A stretch of DNA of 11,163 nucleotides, from the NCBI RefSeq assembly GCF_902374955.1, contig NZ_CABKRX010000105.1, positions 1-11,163 of the forward strand. Reading direction: 5' to 3'. The translations under genes were made by a program, and so were the position numbers. How positions within the stretch are numbered: the stretch's first letter is position 1; each line of letters opens with the position of its first letter. The DNA is from Bacillus massilioanorexius. Lineage in GTDB: Bacteria > Bacillota > Bacilli > Bacillales > DSM-1321. Under the pieces are notes generated by a model. That model had not been told where the DNA came from and searched no databases. It was given only the letters and a program-made list of their open reading frames with translations. This document shows positions 1 to 7,040 of the stretch, piece by piece.

Positions 1-68
1 TTTTGTTTTTTCAATAATGTTATTAATATAGAATATTTATAATTTTACTTTAGTTTAGTAAAAAGTAA

Positions 69-97
69 TTGAAATTTAGAAGTCGAGATGGTTAAAT
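69..97 (+). promoter_or_regulatory. Candidate sigma-A promoter of glcEFD
   Basis: A -35 box TTGAAA (69-74) and a weak -10 box TTAAAT (92-97) are 17 bases apart. The -35 sits in a context (AAAAA, then TTGAA, then TTT) much like that of the candidate glcB promoter near 4373-4389, which mildly supports both. Transcription would start near 104, inside the repeat cluster described next. The -10 matches only four of six consensus positions, so another promoter is possible. Confidence 0.4.
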
Positions 98-99
98 GT

Positions 100-134
100 A
101 TGTAAACATTTGTAAAGATTACTAATGTTTACAT
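100..134. repeat. Triple TGTAAA(C/G)ATT repeat with an 11-bp inverted repeat
   Basis: TGTAAACATT (101-110) is followed at once by TGTAAAGATT (111-120), and then by the inverted copy AATGTTTACA (124-133). The outer copies form an exact 11-bp inverted repeat, ATGTAAACATT (100-110) with AATGTTTACAT (124-134), followed by five T. It lies just after the candidate promoter, so it could be a multi-site operator. It could also be a weak terminator of an upstream gene, though the stem is almost all A-T. Confidence 0.5.
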
Positions 135-150
135 TTTTTATGAAGATAAA

Positions 151-176
151 GAAACGCTGTTTTGTAATAAGAAACA
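151..176. promoter_or_regulatory. Candidate IclR-type operator upstream of glcE
   Basis: The block has AAAC (152-155), GTTT (159-162) and AAAC (172-175). GAAAC-GCT-GTTTT is a dyad with a 3-base spacer, and TGTTTTGTAATAAGAAACA (158-176) is a second, looser dyad. A copy with 21 of 26 bases identical precedes glcB at 4426-4451. AAAC-N3-GTTT dyads resemble, from memory, sites of KdgR-like IclR-family proteins, and an IclR-family gene lies in this cluster. The block ends next to the glcE ribosome binding site. That it is the IclR target is inference. Confidence 0.55.
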
Positions 177-177
177 C

Positions 178-186
178 AGAGGGGTG
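178..186 (+). promoter_or_regulatory. Ribosome binding site of glcE fixing the GTG start
   Basis: AGAGGGGTG lies five bases before the GTG at 192. There is no in-frame ATG nearby that is served by a comparable site, so it supports GTG as the start codon. It directly abuts the candidate operator, so a bound repressor would sit at the edge of the translation start region. Confidence 0.6.
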
Positions 187-191
187 AGCAA

Positions 192-1514
192 GTGACTGTT
201 GCGGAAATCATTACAAATTTAAAGGGAATAGTAGGAGAAGAAAGGGTAGTTTCTCAAGAAGGTAAGCATTTATTAGGAAACAATGGCGATGTAAAAGTGT
301 TTCCACAAACAGAAGAAGAGATTTGCAGGATTGTAAAGTTTGCTAATGACTCGGGGAAAAAAATTGTAGTAGCAGGAGGAGAGACGAAAAGAGGTTTTGG
401 AGGTCTCATTGAATCTAGCGATCTTATCCTGTCACTATCAGAGTATAAAGGAATTGTAGAACATACTGTTGGTGATATGACAATCACTGTAAAAGCAGGA
501 ACACCTTATAAGGAGCTACAAAATTATTTAGCAACACATAATCAAATGATTGCCCTGGATGCAAAATGGATGGAGAAGGCAACTATTGGTGGAATTATTG
601 CTACGAATGACTGTGGACCTAAACGATTAGGGTATGGCTCAGCAAGGGATTCTGTTATTGGAATGAGACTAGTATATCCAGATGGTCGTATTATTCGAGC
701 TGGTGGGAAAGTTGTTAAAAATGTCGCGGGATATGATATGAATAAACTCTTTATTGGTTCAATGGGAACATTAGCGGTTTTATCAGAAATAACATTAAAA
801 CTACGTCCGTTGGCAAAAAGTGAAAAGTTAACTCTAGTATCATCACATGAACAAAATTTAAGTGATATCCGTTTATTAGCAACACAAATACTAGATTCTA
901 CCTTAGAGCCAATCTCATTAGAATTATTAAATGTACAAATGTCTGAACGTTTAACTGGTGAGAAAAAATATACGTTAGCTATAGGTTTTGAGGATGTTGA
1001 AAGCTCTGTTAACTTTCAAGTAGACATGCTTCATAAAATGAAACCAGACACTTGTCAGATTAGAGTTTATCAACAAAAAGAAGCTCAGTCGTTCTGGGAG
1101 AATATTTCTACTAGCGGTCCAAATGGAATCAATCCAATAAATCAAACCGCATTACAAGCTACTCTTAAAATTGGAATAAAGAATTTAGATGTTCTACCTG
1201 TAATAAAAAAAATGGAAGAGCTCCAATCTGCCTATCATATAAATATCGATGCTCATGGTGGCTTAGGACATGGAATTGGATTTGCTTATATGAAGGGTGA
1301 AAATGAAAATGTGGTCAAAGCAATTGTCGATTTAAGAGAATTTGTCAAAGGGTTAGGAGGGTATGTAGTAATCACTCATCTCCCTTACGTACAACGTCAA
1401 AAGATTCAAGTATATGGTGATAAACCATCTCATTTCTTTTTATTAGAAGGGATTAAATCTAAGGTAGATCCAAACAACGTTCTTAATTATAAGAGATTCG
1501 TAGGAGGGATTTAA
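192..1514 (+). CDS. glcE: Glycolate oxidase, FAD-binding subunit GlcE
   Basis: Subunit of the membrane-associated glycolate oxidase that converts glycolate to glyoxylate and passes electrons to the respiratory chain. The 440-residue protein begins with a PCMH-type FAD-binding domain: an FAD-loop-like segment VVAGGETKRGFGG (59-71), ATIGGIIATNDCGPKRLGYG (130-149), and KNVAGYDMNKLFIGSMGTLA (176-195), which is very characteristic of GlcE. The start is GTG at 192, backed by AGAGGGGTG. It is longer than E. coli GlcE (about 350 residues); the extra length is in the C-terminal half. Its stop codon directly abuts the glcF ATG, so E, F and D are almost certainly one operon. Being followed by glcF and a separate full-length GlcD argues for GlcE rather than a stand-alone lactate or glycolate dehydrogenase. 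Confidence 0.88.
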   Translation: MTVAEIITNLKGIVGEERVVSQEGKHLLGNNGDVKVFPQTEEEICRIVKFANDSGKKIVVAGGETKRGFGGLIESSDLILSLSEYKGIVEHTVGDMTITVKAGTPYKELQNYLATHNQMIALDAKWMEKATIGGIIATNDCGPKRLGYGSARDSVIGMRLVYPDGRIIRAGGKVVKNVAGYDMNKLFIGSMGTLAVLSEITLKLRPLAKSEKLTLVSSHEQNLSDIRLLATQILDSTLEPISLELLNVQMSERLTGEKKYTLAIGFEDVESSVNFQVDMLHKMKPDTCQIRVYQQKEAQSFWENISTSGPNGINPINQTALQATLKIGIKNLDVLPVIKKMEELQSAYHINIDAHGGLGHGIGFAYMKGENENVVKAIVDLREFVKGLGGYVVITHLPYVQRQKIQVYGDKPSHFFLLEGIKSKVDPNNVLNYKRFVGGI

Positions 1515-2873
1515 ATGAGTACGAAAGAAGGACATTTTATACCAACAGTTACTTGTTCTGATACGAGCTTGAGTAACTATATTTATAATGATGCTCCTGA
1601 TGAGAACAAGTGGGCTGATTGTGTTCATTGTGGAATGTGTTTAGAATCCTGCCCTACATATGAAATTACAGGTCAAGAACAGCATTCTCCAAGAGGAAGA
1701 GTATATTTAATCAAATCCGTTGCAGAGGGTAAACTTAATTTGAACGAGCAGTTTATGGACCCAGTTTTTGCTTGTCTAGATTGTCGGGCTTGTACAACCG
1801 CTTGTCCAGCTGACGTTGATGTAGGCGGTTTAATAGAGGAAGCAAGAGGCCAAGTGCGGCAAGCTATTCCATTAACAGGTATGAAAGGTGCAGTAAGTAA
1901 ATTCATGCTAGAAGGATTGTTTCCACATCCAAATCGTTTAAACACAGTAGGAAATTTATTGAAATTTTATCAAAAAAGTGGTTTGCAGAAGGTGGCTAGA
2001 AAAACTGGCTTGATGAAAGTAATGCCCCAACATTTAATTGATATGGAAGCTGTAATGCCTGAGGTTAAGCAATCTGTAAGAAATAAATATAAAAACGAAA
2101 AGGTTATAAAAGCAAAAAATGAAACAAAAAATGAAGTAGCTTTCTTAACCGGATGTGTTATGGATGTAATGTTTAGTGATATTAATGAATCAACGATTAA
2201 TGTGCTTACACGTAATGGTAACGATGTGACAATTCCTAAAAAACAAACATGCTGTGGAGCGTTGCACGTACATGCTGGTGATCGTGAAATGGGAAGAAAG
2301 CTAGCAAAGCAAAATATAGAAGCGTTTGAAGATTCTGAAACTATAATTGTAAATGCTGCAGGATGTGGTTGCATGCTAAAAGAATATCCAGAATTATTTA
2401 GAGAAGATGCTATTATGCACGATAAAGCTGTAGAGTTTGCAAATAAAGTACAGGACATTTCAAAATATCTATATGATACTGGCTACGAAAAGCCAAAAAC
2501 AGAAATGAACACTCGTATTACGTATCACGATGCTTGCCATTTGGCACATGGGCAAGGAATTAGGAAAGAGCCAAGGGAACTTTTACTTGATATACCAGGT
2601 GTAGAAATGGTAGTAATGCCTAACGCAGATCGTTGTTGTGGAAGTGCGGGCGTCTATAATATTACTAATCCAGAAATGGCTTCTGCTGTACTAGAGAATA
2701 AGATGTCACAAGTTCCAGAAGACGTAGAAATGATTTCCATGGGCAATCCAGGATGTATGCTACAAATGGCAATGGGTGTACAAAAGTATGGACGTAGTCA
2801 GAAGGTTGTTCATACAATTCAATTATTGGATTGGGCTTATCAGAAAGAGGAAGAGATGAAAGGAGGAAAATAG
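1515..2873 (+). CDS. glcF: Glycolate oxidase, iron-sulfur subunit GlcF
   Basis: Electron-transfer subunit of glycolate oxidase. Two 4Fe-4S ferredoxin motifs are visible: C36, C39, C42, C46 (CVHCGMCLESCP) and C87, C90, C93, C97 (CLDCRACTTACP). Two CCG domains follow: the first with C213, C246-C247 and C284/C286, the second with C341, C374-C375 and C414. This layout is shared with GlcF, LutA-like and GlpC-type proteins, and the neighbours decide for GlcF. At 452 residues it is longer than E. coli GlcF (about 407), partly through a roughly ten-residue charged insert near 190-205. The start is ATG with TAGGAGGG at 1501-1508, inside the end of glcE, and there is no gap to glcE. No membrane segment is evident, so the complex would attach peripherally to the cytoplasmic face. 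Confidence 0.9.
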   Translation: MSTKEGHFIPTVTCSDTSLSNYIYNDAPDENKWADCVHCGMCLESCPTYEITGQEQHSPRGRVYLIKSVAEGKLNLNEQFMDPVFACLDCRACTTACPADVDVGGLIEEARGQVRQAIPLTGMKGAVSKFMLEGLFPHPNRLNTVGNLLKFYQKSGLQKVARKTGLMKVMPQHLIDMEAVMPEVKQSVRNKYKNEKVIKAKNETKNEVAFLTGCVMDVMFSDINESTINVLTRNGNDVTIPKKQTCCGALHVHAGDREMGRKLAKQNIEAFEDSETIIVNAAGCGCMLKEYPELFREDAIMHDKAVEFANKVQDISKYLYDTGYEKPKTEMNTRITYHDACHLAHGQGIRKEPRELLLDIPGVEMVVMPNADRCCGSAGVYNITNPEMASAVLENKMSQVPEDVEMISMGNPGCMLQMAMGVQKYGRSQKVVHTIQLLDWAYQKEEEMKGGK

Positions 2874-2877
2874 TGTC

Positions 2878-4347
2878 ATGACCATGAAAAAAATAAAGAG
2901 TAAGGATGTTCATATCCAAGGTTTAGCGAAGCTCGTTAGCGGTCCGCGCTCTATTTTATATCATGAAGAAGATCTAATTGCTTATGATTGTGATGGGTTC
3001 ACAATATACAAAGCATTACCACGAGCAGTTGTATTTCCAAAGGATACAGAAGAGGTTTCAAAGGTTGTTAAGTATTGTCATGAGCATAATCTTCCTTTTT
3101 TAGCTAGAGGAGCTGGTACAGGTTTAAGTGGAGGAGCTATTCCACTAAATGGGGAAGTTATTATCAGTTTAGTACGAATGAAACGTTTACTTAGTGTAGA
3201 TTATGAAAATCGTCGAGCAGTTGTTGAACCTGGTTATATAAATTTAAAGTTAACGAATTCCATTTCTGATAAAGGCTATTATTACGCACCAGATCCTTCG
3301 AGTCAGGCCTGCTGCACGATAGGTGGGAATGTGGCAGAAAATGCTGGAGGAGCACATTGCTTAAAGTACGGTGTTACAACAAATCACATTCTTGGTCTTG
3401 AGCTTGTACTTCCTAATGGAGAAATTATTGAAATTGGGAATCAAGGAATAGCTGATGAACCAGGCTATGATTTATTAGGATTATTAACGGGATCAGAAGG
3501 AACATTAGGAATTGTAACGAAAATCACTGTTCGCATATTGAAAAACCCTGAAGCAAAACAAACTGTATTAGCGTATTTCGATTATGTAAGTGATGGCAGT
3601 CAAGCTGTTTCAGATATTATATCTTCTGGGATCGTACCAGCTGCACTTGAAATGATGGATGCCACAGCTATTGAAGGAGTAGAATCTGCAGCGTTTCCTG
3701 TAGGCCATCCGCGTGATATTGAAGCGGTTTTGTTAATTGAAGTAGATGGTATTGCAGCAGGAATAGATGAACAAATTGAGCAAATACTAGAGGTTTGTCG
3801 TAATAGAAATGTTCGTGAGGTAAAAGTTGCTGAAAATGAGGAGCAAAGAGCAAGCTGGTGGGCGAACAGAAAAACCGGATTCGGAGCTATGGGGGCTATT
3901 TCAGCTGACTATTTAGTTCAGGATGGCGTTATACCACGTAGTAAATTACCGGAAGTATTACAAAAGATTGGGGAAATTAGTAAACAATCACGATTACGAA
4001 TTGCTAATATATTTCATGCCGGAGATGGGAATTTACATCCACTCGTATTATTCGATGCCAGAATACCGGGTCAAACAGAGGCAGCGTTAGAGGCCGGCAG
4101 TGCTTGCTTACGAGTATGCGCTGAGGTTGGTGGAACGATAACGGGTGAACATGGTGTAGGTATTGAGAAAAGAGAAGAGATGAGATTTGTCTTTACTGAT
4201 GAAGAAATCATCGCACAAACAAATATTAGAGAAGTGTTTAATCCTGATGACTTATTAAATGCAGGTAAGTTGTTTCCAACACCAGGACGATGTGTAGAAA
4301 TAAAGCAAGAATTAAAAGCGAAGCAAGCGGTCTTAAAATCTATATAA
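2878..4347 (+). CDS. glcD: Glycolate oxidase, FAD-linked catalytic subunit GlcD
   Basis: FAD-linked oxidase that carries the glycolate-oxidising site. The N-terminal PCMH FAD-binding domain shows ARGAGTGLSGGAIPL (77-91), CTIGGNVAENAGGAHCLKYG (146-165) and LTGSEGTLGIVT (203-214). The C-terminal FAD-oxidase domain has FHAGDGNLHP (379-388), whose histidines are typical of the substrate and metal site in this family, and GGTITGEHGVGIEKR (418-432). The length of 489 residues matches E. coli GlcD (499). ATG at 2878 is preferred over ATG at 2884 because AAAGGAGG (2859-2866) is better spaced from it. It starts four bases after glcF. A D-lactate dehydrogenase of the same family is the main alternative, but glcE, glcF and glcB next door favour glycolate. 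Confidence 0.9.
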   Translation: MTMKKIKSKDVHIQGLAKLVSGPRSILYHEEDLIAYDCDGFTIYKALPRAVVFPKDTEEVSKVVKYCHEHNLPFLARGAGTGLSGGAIPLNGEVIISLVRMKRLLSVDYENRRAVVEPGYINLKLTNSISDKGYYYAPDPSSQACCTIGGNVAENAGGAHCLKYGVTTNHILGLELVLPNGEIIEIGNQGIADEPGYDLLGLLTGSEGTLGIVTKITVRILKNPEAKQTVLAYFDYVSDGSQAVSDIISSGIVPAALEMMDATAIEGVESAAFPVGHPRDIEAVLLIEVDGIAAGIDEQIEQILEVCRNRNVREVKVAENEEQRASWWANRKTGFGAMGAISADYLVQDGVIPRSKLPEVLQKIGEISKQSRLRIANIFHAGDGNLHPLVLFDARIPGQTEAALEAGSACLRVCAEVGGTITGEHGVGIEKREEMRFVFTDEEIIAQTNIREVFNPDDLLNAGKLFPTPGRCVEIKQELKAKQAVLKSI

Positions 4348-4370
4348 TTAATAGATTATTATAATATTTT

Positions 4371-4410
4371 GGAAAAATTATTGAATTTTCCCATAAATCT
4401 ATGATATATT
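4371..4410 (+). promoter_or_regulatory. Candidate sigma-A promoter of glcB with a dyad over the -35 box
   Basis: A -35 box TTGAAT (4381-4386) and a -10 box TATATT (4405-4410) have an 18-base spacer. The -35 lies inside a near-palindrome with arms GGAAAA (4371-4376) and TTTTCC (4386-4391). Transcription would begin near 4417, just upstream of the candidate operator at 4426-4451. A second possible -10, TATAAA (4423-4428), has no good -35. Confidence 0.45.
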
Positions 4411-4425
4411 TTTTAAAACAATTAT

Positions 4426-4451
4426 AAAACAGTGTTTCGTAATAACAAACA
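4426..4451. promoter_or_regulatory. Candidate IclR-type operator upstream of glcB
   Basis: This is the second copy of the block found before glcE. AAAC (4427-4430), GTTT (4434-4437) and AAAC (4447-4450) have the same spacing as in the first copy. AAAACAGTGTTTC is a dyad, and TGTTTCGTAATAACAAACA (4433-4451) pairs at seven of nine positions. The mismatches to the glcE copy fall in the spacers or at outer positions. Its place just after the candidate promoter suits repression by blocking initiation or elongation. Confidence 0.58.
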
Positions 4452-4482
4452 ATAAAGAAGGTAAGATGGGGAGGAATTTTAA

Positions 4483-6666
4483 ATGACTGATTATGTAAAA
4501 GTTGGGTCTTTACAGGTAGCAAAAGAGCTCTATGATTTCGTTAATAACGAGGCAATTTTAAAAAGCGGACTTGAAATTGATTCATTTTGGACTGGGTTTG
4601 AAAAGCTTATTTCAGATTTAACACCAGAAAATAAAAAGCTTCTTGCATTTCGAGATGAACTTCAGAATAAAATTAACTCTTGGCATAAAGATCATAAGGA
4701 AGGAATTAATGCAAGTGAGTATAAGTCATTTTTACAGGAGATTGGTTATTTAGAAGATGAAGTAGAAGATTTTCAAATTGGAACAGAAAATGTTGACGAG
4801 GAAATTGCATTACAAGCAGGACCTCAATTAGTAGTTCCTGTTAATAATGCGCGTTATGCGATTAATGCGGCTAACTCAAGATGGGGGAGCCTATATGATG
4901 CATTGTACGGAACGGATGCTATTAGCGAAGAAGACGGAGCAGAGCGTGCAGGTAGCTATAATCCTGTTCGTGGAGCAAAGGTTATTGAATTCGCTAAGAA
5001 CTTCTTAAATCAAGCGGCTCCATTACAAGATGCATCTCATGAAGAAGTTACGAAATATGCTGTAGAATCAGGAGAAGTAGTTGTAACTTTAAGTAATGGA
5101 AGTAAGACAGGCTTGAAGGATGCTGAGAAGTTTGTGGGATATCAAGGTGAAGTGAATGAACCAAAAGCTATTTTAATTAAAAATAATGGCTTACACTTTG
5201 AGATTCAAATTGATCGATCACATTCTATTGGTAAAGATGATCAAGCGGGTGTTAAAGATGTATTAATAGAGGCTGCTTTAACAACAATCATGGACTGTGA
5301 AGATTCAGTTGCAGCTGTTGATGCAGAGGATAAAGTTCTTGTTTATCGCAATTGGTTAGGCTTAATGAAGGGTGATTTAGAAGCTACATTCCAAAAAGGT
5401 AATAAAGTATTAACGAGAAAAATGAATCCTGATCGTGAGTATTTGTCTCCAGATGGCAAGTCATTCTCTTTAAATGGTCGCTCTCTTTTATTTGTTCGTA
5501 ACGTAGGTCATTTAATGACAATTAGTGCTATTTTAGATAAAGATGGTAATGAAGTGTATGAAGGAATTCTTGATGGTGTTATTACTAGCTTAATTGCTAA
5601 ACATACATTATTAGGTAACGGTAGATTTAGTAATACTGCAAAAGGATCAGTGTATATTGTTAAGCCAAAAATGCACGGATCAAAAGAAGTTGCATTTGCG
5701 AATACGTTGTTTAATAGAATCGAAGATTTGCTAGGGTTAGAGCGTCATACATTAAAGATTGGTGTTATGGATGAAGAACGTAGAACAAGCATTAATCTAA
5801 AGAATGCTATTAGTGAAGTTAAAGATCGTGTAGCATTTATTAATACAGGATTCTTAGATCGTACAGGAGATGAGATGCATACTTCAATGGAAGCTGGTCC
5901 GATGATCCGAAAGAATGATATGAAATCATCTGTATGGCTACAAAGCTATGAAAAATCAAATGTTTTTGTAGGTTTAGGAGCGGGATTCCAAGGTAAAGCG
6001 CAAGTCGGTAAAGGAATGTGGGCAATGCCTGACCTAATGGCAGAAATGATAAAACAAAAAATTGGACATTTAAAAGCAGGGGCGAATACAGCATGGGTAC
6101 CATCTCCAACAGCGGCAACGCTGCATGCTTTACATTATCATCAAGTAAATGTGCGAGATGTTCAAAATGAATTAGTGAAGCAAGCAACAGATTTAAGAGA
6201 TGATATTCTAACAGTGCCATTGGCAGAAAATCCAAATTGGACTGCGGACGAAATCCAAGAGGAACTAGATAATAATGCACAAGGAATTCTTGGCTATGTA
6301 GTACGATGGGTAGAGCAAGGTGTAGGATGCTCTAAAGTTCCAGATTTATATAATGTAGGTTTAATGGAAGACCGAGCAACGCTTCGTATTTCAAGCCAAC
6401 ATGTTGCGAACTGGTTACATCATGGAATTGTGACAAAAGAACAAGTGTTAGAAACATTAAAACGTATGGCGAAATTAGTAGATGAACAAAATGCTGGAGA
6501 TGCAGAATATCGTTCTATGAGTGCTGATTATGATAATTCAGTAGCATTCCAAGCAGCTTGTGATTTAGTATTCCTAGGTTATGACCAGCCAAATGGTTAT
6601 ACAGAACCAATCTTACATCAACGTCGAATTGAAGCAAAAGCAAAATTTGCTGTAGCAGGAAAATAA
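4483..6666 (+). CDS. glcB: Malate synthase G
   Basis: Condenses glyoxylate with acetyl-CoA to give malate and CoA; cytosolic and active as a monomer in the known family. The 727 residues match the G isoform (E. coli GlcB 723), not the shorter A isoform (about 530). Segments seen in order are WGSLYDALYGTDAI (134-147), TTIMDCEDSVAAVDAEDK (267-284), the arginine of FVRN (R339), magnesium ligands E431 in MDEERRT and D459 in FLDRTGDE, GLGAGFQGKAQVGKGMWAMPD (start 497), and the catalytic-base segment MEDRATLRISSQ with D630. C615 and C693 match the cysteine pair known to oxidise in the E. coli enzyme. The residue assignments are by alignment from memory. The start is ATG at 4483 with GGGGAGGA at 4468-4475. 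It has its own promoter region and operator copy, so it is probably co-regulated with glcEFD rather than only read through. Confidence 0.96.
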   Translation: MTDYVKVGSLQVAKELYDFVNNEAILKSGLEIDSFWTGFEKLISDLTPENKKLLAFRDELQNKINSWHKDHKEGINASEYKSFLQEIGYLEDEVEDFQIGTENVDEEIALQAGPQLVVPVNNARYAINAANSRWGSLYDALYGTDAISEEDGAERAGSYNPVRGAKVIEFAKNFLNQAAPLQDASHEEVTKYAVESGEVVVTLSNGSKTGLKDAEKFVGYQGEVNEPKAILIKNNGLHFEIQIDRSHSIGKDDQAGVKDVLIEAALTTIMDCEDSVAAVDAEDKVLVYRNWLGLMKGDLEATFQKGNKVLTRKMNPDREYLSPDGKSFSLNGRSLLFVRNVGHLMTISAILDKDGNEVYEGILDGVITSLIAKHTLLGNGRFSNTAKGSVYIVKPKMHGSKEVAFANTLFNRIEDLLGLERHTLKIGVMDEERRTSINLKNAISEVKDRVAFINTGFLDRTGDEMHTSMEAGPMIRKNDMKSSVWLQSYEKSNVFVGLGAGFQGKAQVGKGMWAMPDLMAEMIKQKIGHLKAGANTAWVPSPTAATLHALHYHQVNVRDVQNELVKQATDLRDDILTVPLAENPNWTADEIQEELDNNAQGILGYVVRWVEQGVGCSKVPDLYNVGLMEDRATLRISSQHVANWLHHGIVTKEQVLETLKRMAKLVDEQNAGDAEYRSMSADYDNSVAFQAACDLVFLGYDQPNGYTEPILHQRRIEAKAKFAVAGK

Positions 6667-6721
6667 GTGAAACGTTATTAACTTACGAATAGCTTTCTAA
6701 AGATTGTTGTTTTAAATAAGT

Positions 6722-6884
6722 ACAGTGAATAAAATGAGTATAAAAAGTAGATCGAAGCTTAAGGTGCTAGACTCCTGGGGAATTGAGTAGAGGGATAGGT
6801 GAGGTCAGTTCACTGTGCGCTGCTAATTTTTCATTGAAAAGAGGGCATCCTGGAGCGGAATGTTACTCAGTATAAATTCACTGT
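6722..6884. repeat. Degenerate dispersed repeat with inverted ends (MITE-like)
   Basis: The ends are exact 9-bp inverted repeats, ACAGTGAAT (6722-6730) and ATTCACTGT (6876-6884). A second inner pair, TGAGTA (6735-6740) and TACTCA (6864-6869), continues the symmetry. The interior has ACTCCTGGGG (6771-6780), AGGTGAGGTC (6797-6806) and GGGCATCCTGGAGCGGAA (6843-6860). From memory these recall a dispersed palindromic repeat of Bacillaceae genomes with parts like ACTCCTG-GGGA, AGGTGAGACC and CCTGGAGCGGAAA. Here its centre looks eroded. It encodes nothing I can see. No clear target-site duplication flanks it. Confidence 0.5.
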
Positions 6885-6926
6885 TCATAGGCAACAAAGT
6901 ATGAGAAATCAGACTCTAGAAAAAAG

Positions 6927-6970
6927 TAAAGGGTGTCCATCTGAGGTAGTTGTTTTGGAGACACCCTTTA
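6927..6970 (+). terminator. Terminator-like hairpin after glcB
   Basis: TAAAGGGTGTC (6927-6937) pairs exactly with GACACCCTTTA (6960-6970) over 11 bp, with a 22-base loop. The stem is GC-rich for this region, but the following ACTTAG is a poor T-tract; part of the T-run lies inside the stem. It probably ends the glcB transcript and may also work on the opposite strand, where the preceding A-run gives a better T-tail. Confidence 0.6.
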
Positions 6971-6975
6971 ACTTA

Positions 6976-7008
6976 GTGACAAGAGTATTTCACACTTTCA
7001 GATAAAAT
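6976..7008 (+). promoter_or_regulatory. Weak candidate promoter of the FAH-family gene
   Basis: GTGACA (6976-6981) is close to a -35 box, and GATAAA (7001-7006) or TAAAAT (7003-7008) could be the -10. The spacing (19 bases or more) is long. A promoter is expected here because a hairpin separates this gene from glcB, but this exact assignment is weak. Confidence 0.25.
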
Positions 7009-7040
7009 AAGTAGATGTAAAAACACAGGGGGATAATAGA

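Noticed and set aside
43..63. TTTTACT/AGTAAAA dyad near the left edge
   Set aside because: A 7-bp A-T-rich dyad is expected by chance in such sequence, and no gene or promoter feature depends on it.
148..163. CcpA cre-like site near AAGAAACGCTGTTT
   Set aside because: It has the CG core but misses the conserved TG start and the C near the end; the match to the glcB copy is explained better by the IclR-type block.
1970..2458. 162-codon open frame on the minus strand inside glcF
   Set aside because: It lies wholly antisense to a well-supported gene, its translation is cysteine- and serine-rich with no family features, and it has no ribosome binding site of note.
5840..6280. 146-codon open frame on the minus strand inside glcB
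   Set aside because: It is antisense to the most conserved part of malate synthase G and has leucine-rich, low-complexity content typical of a shadow frame.
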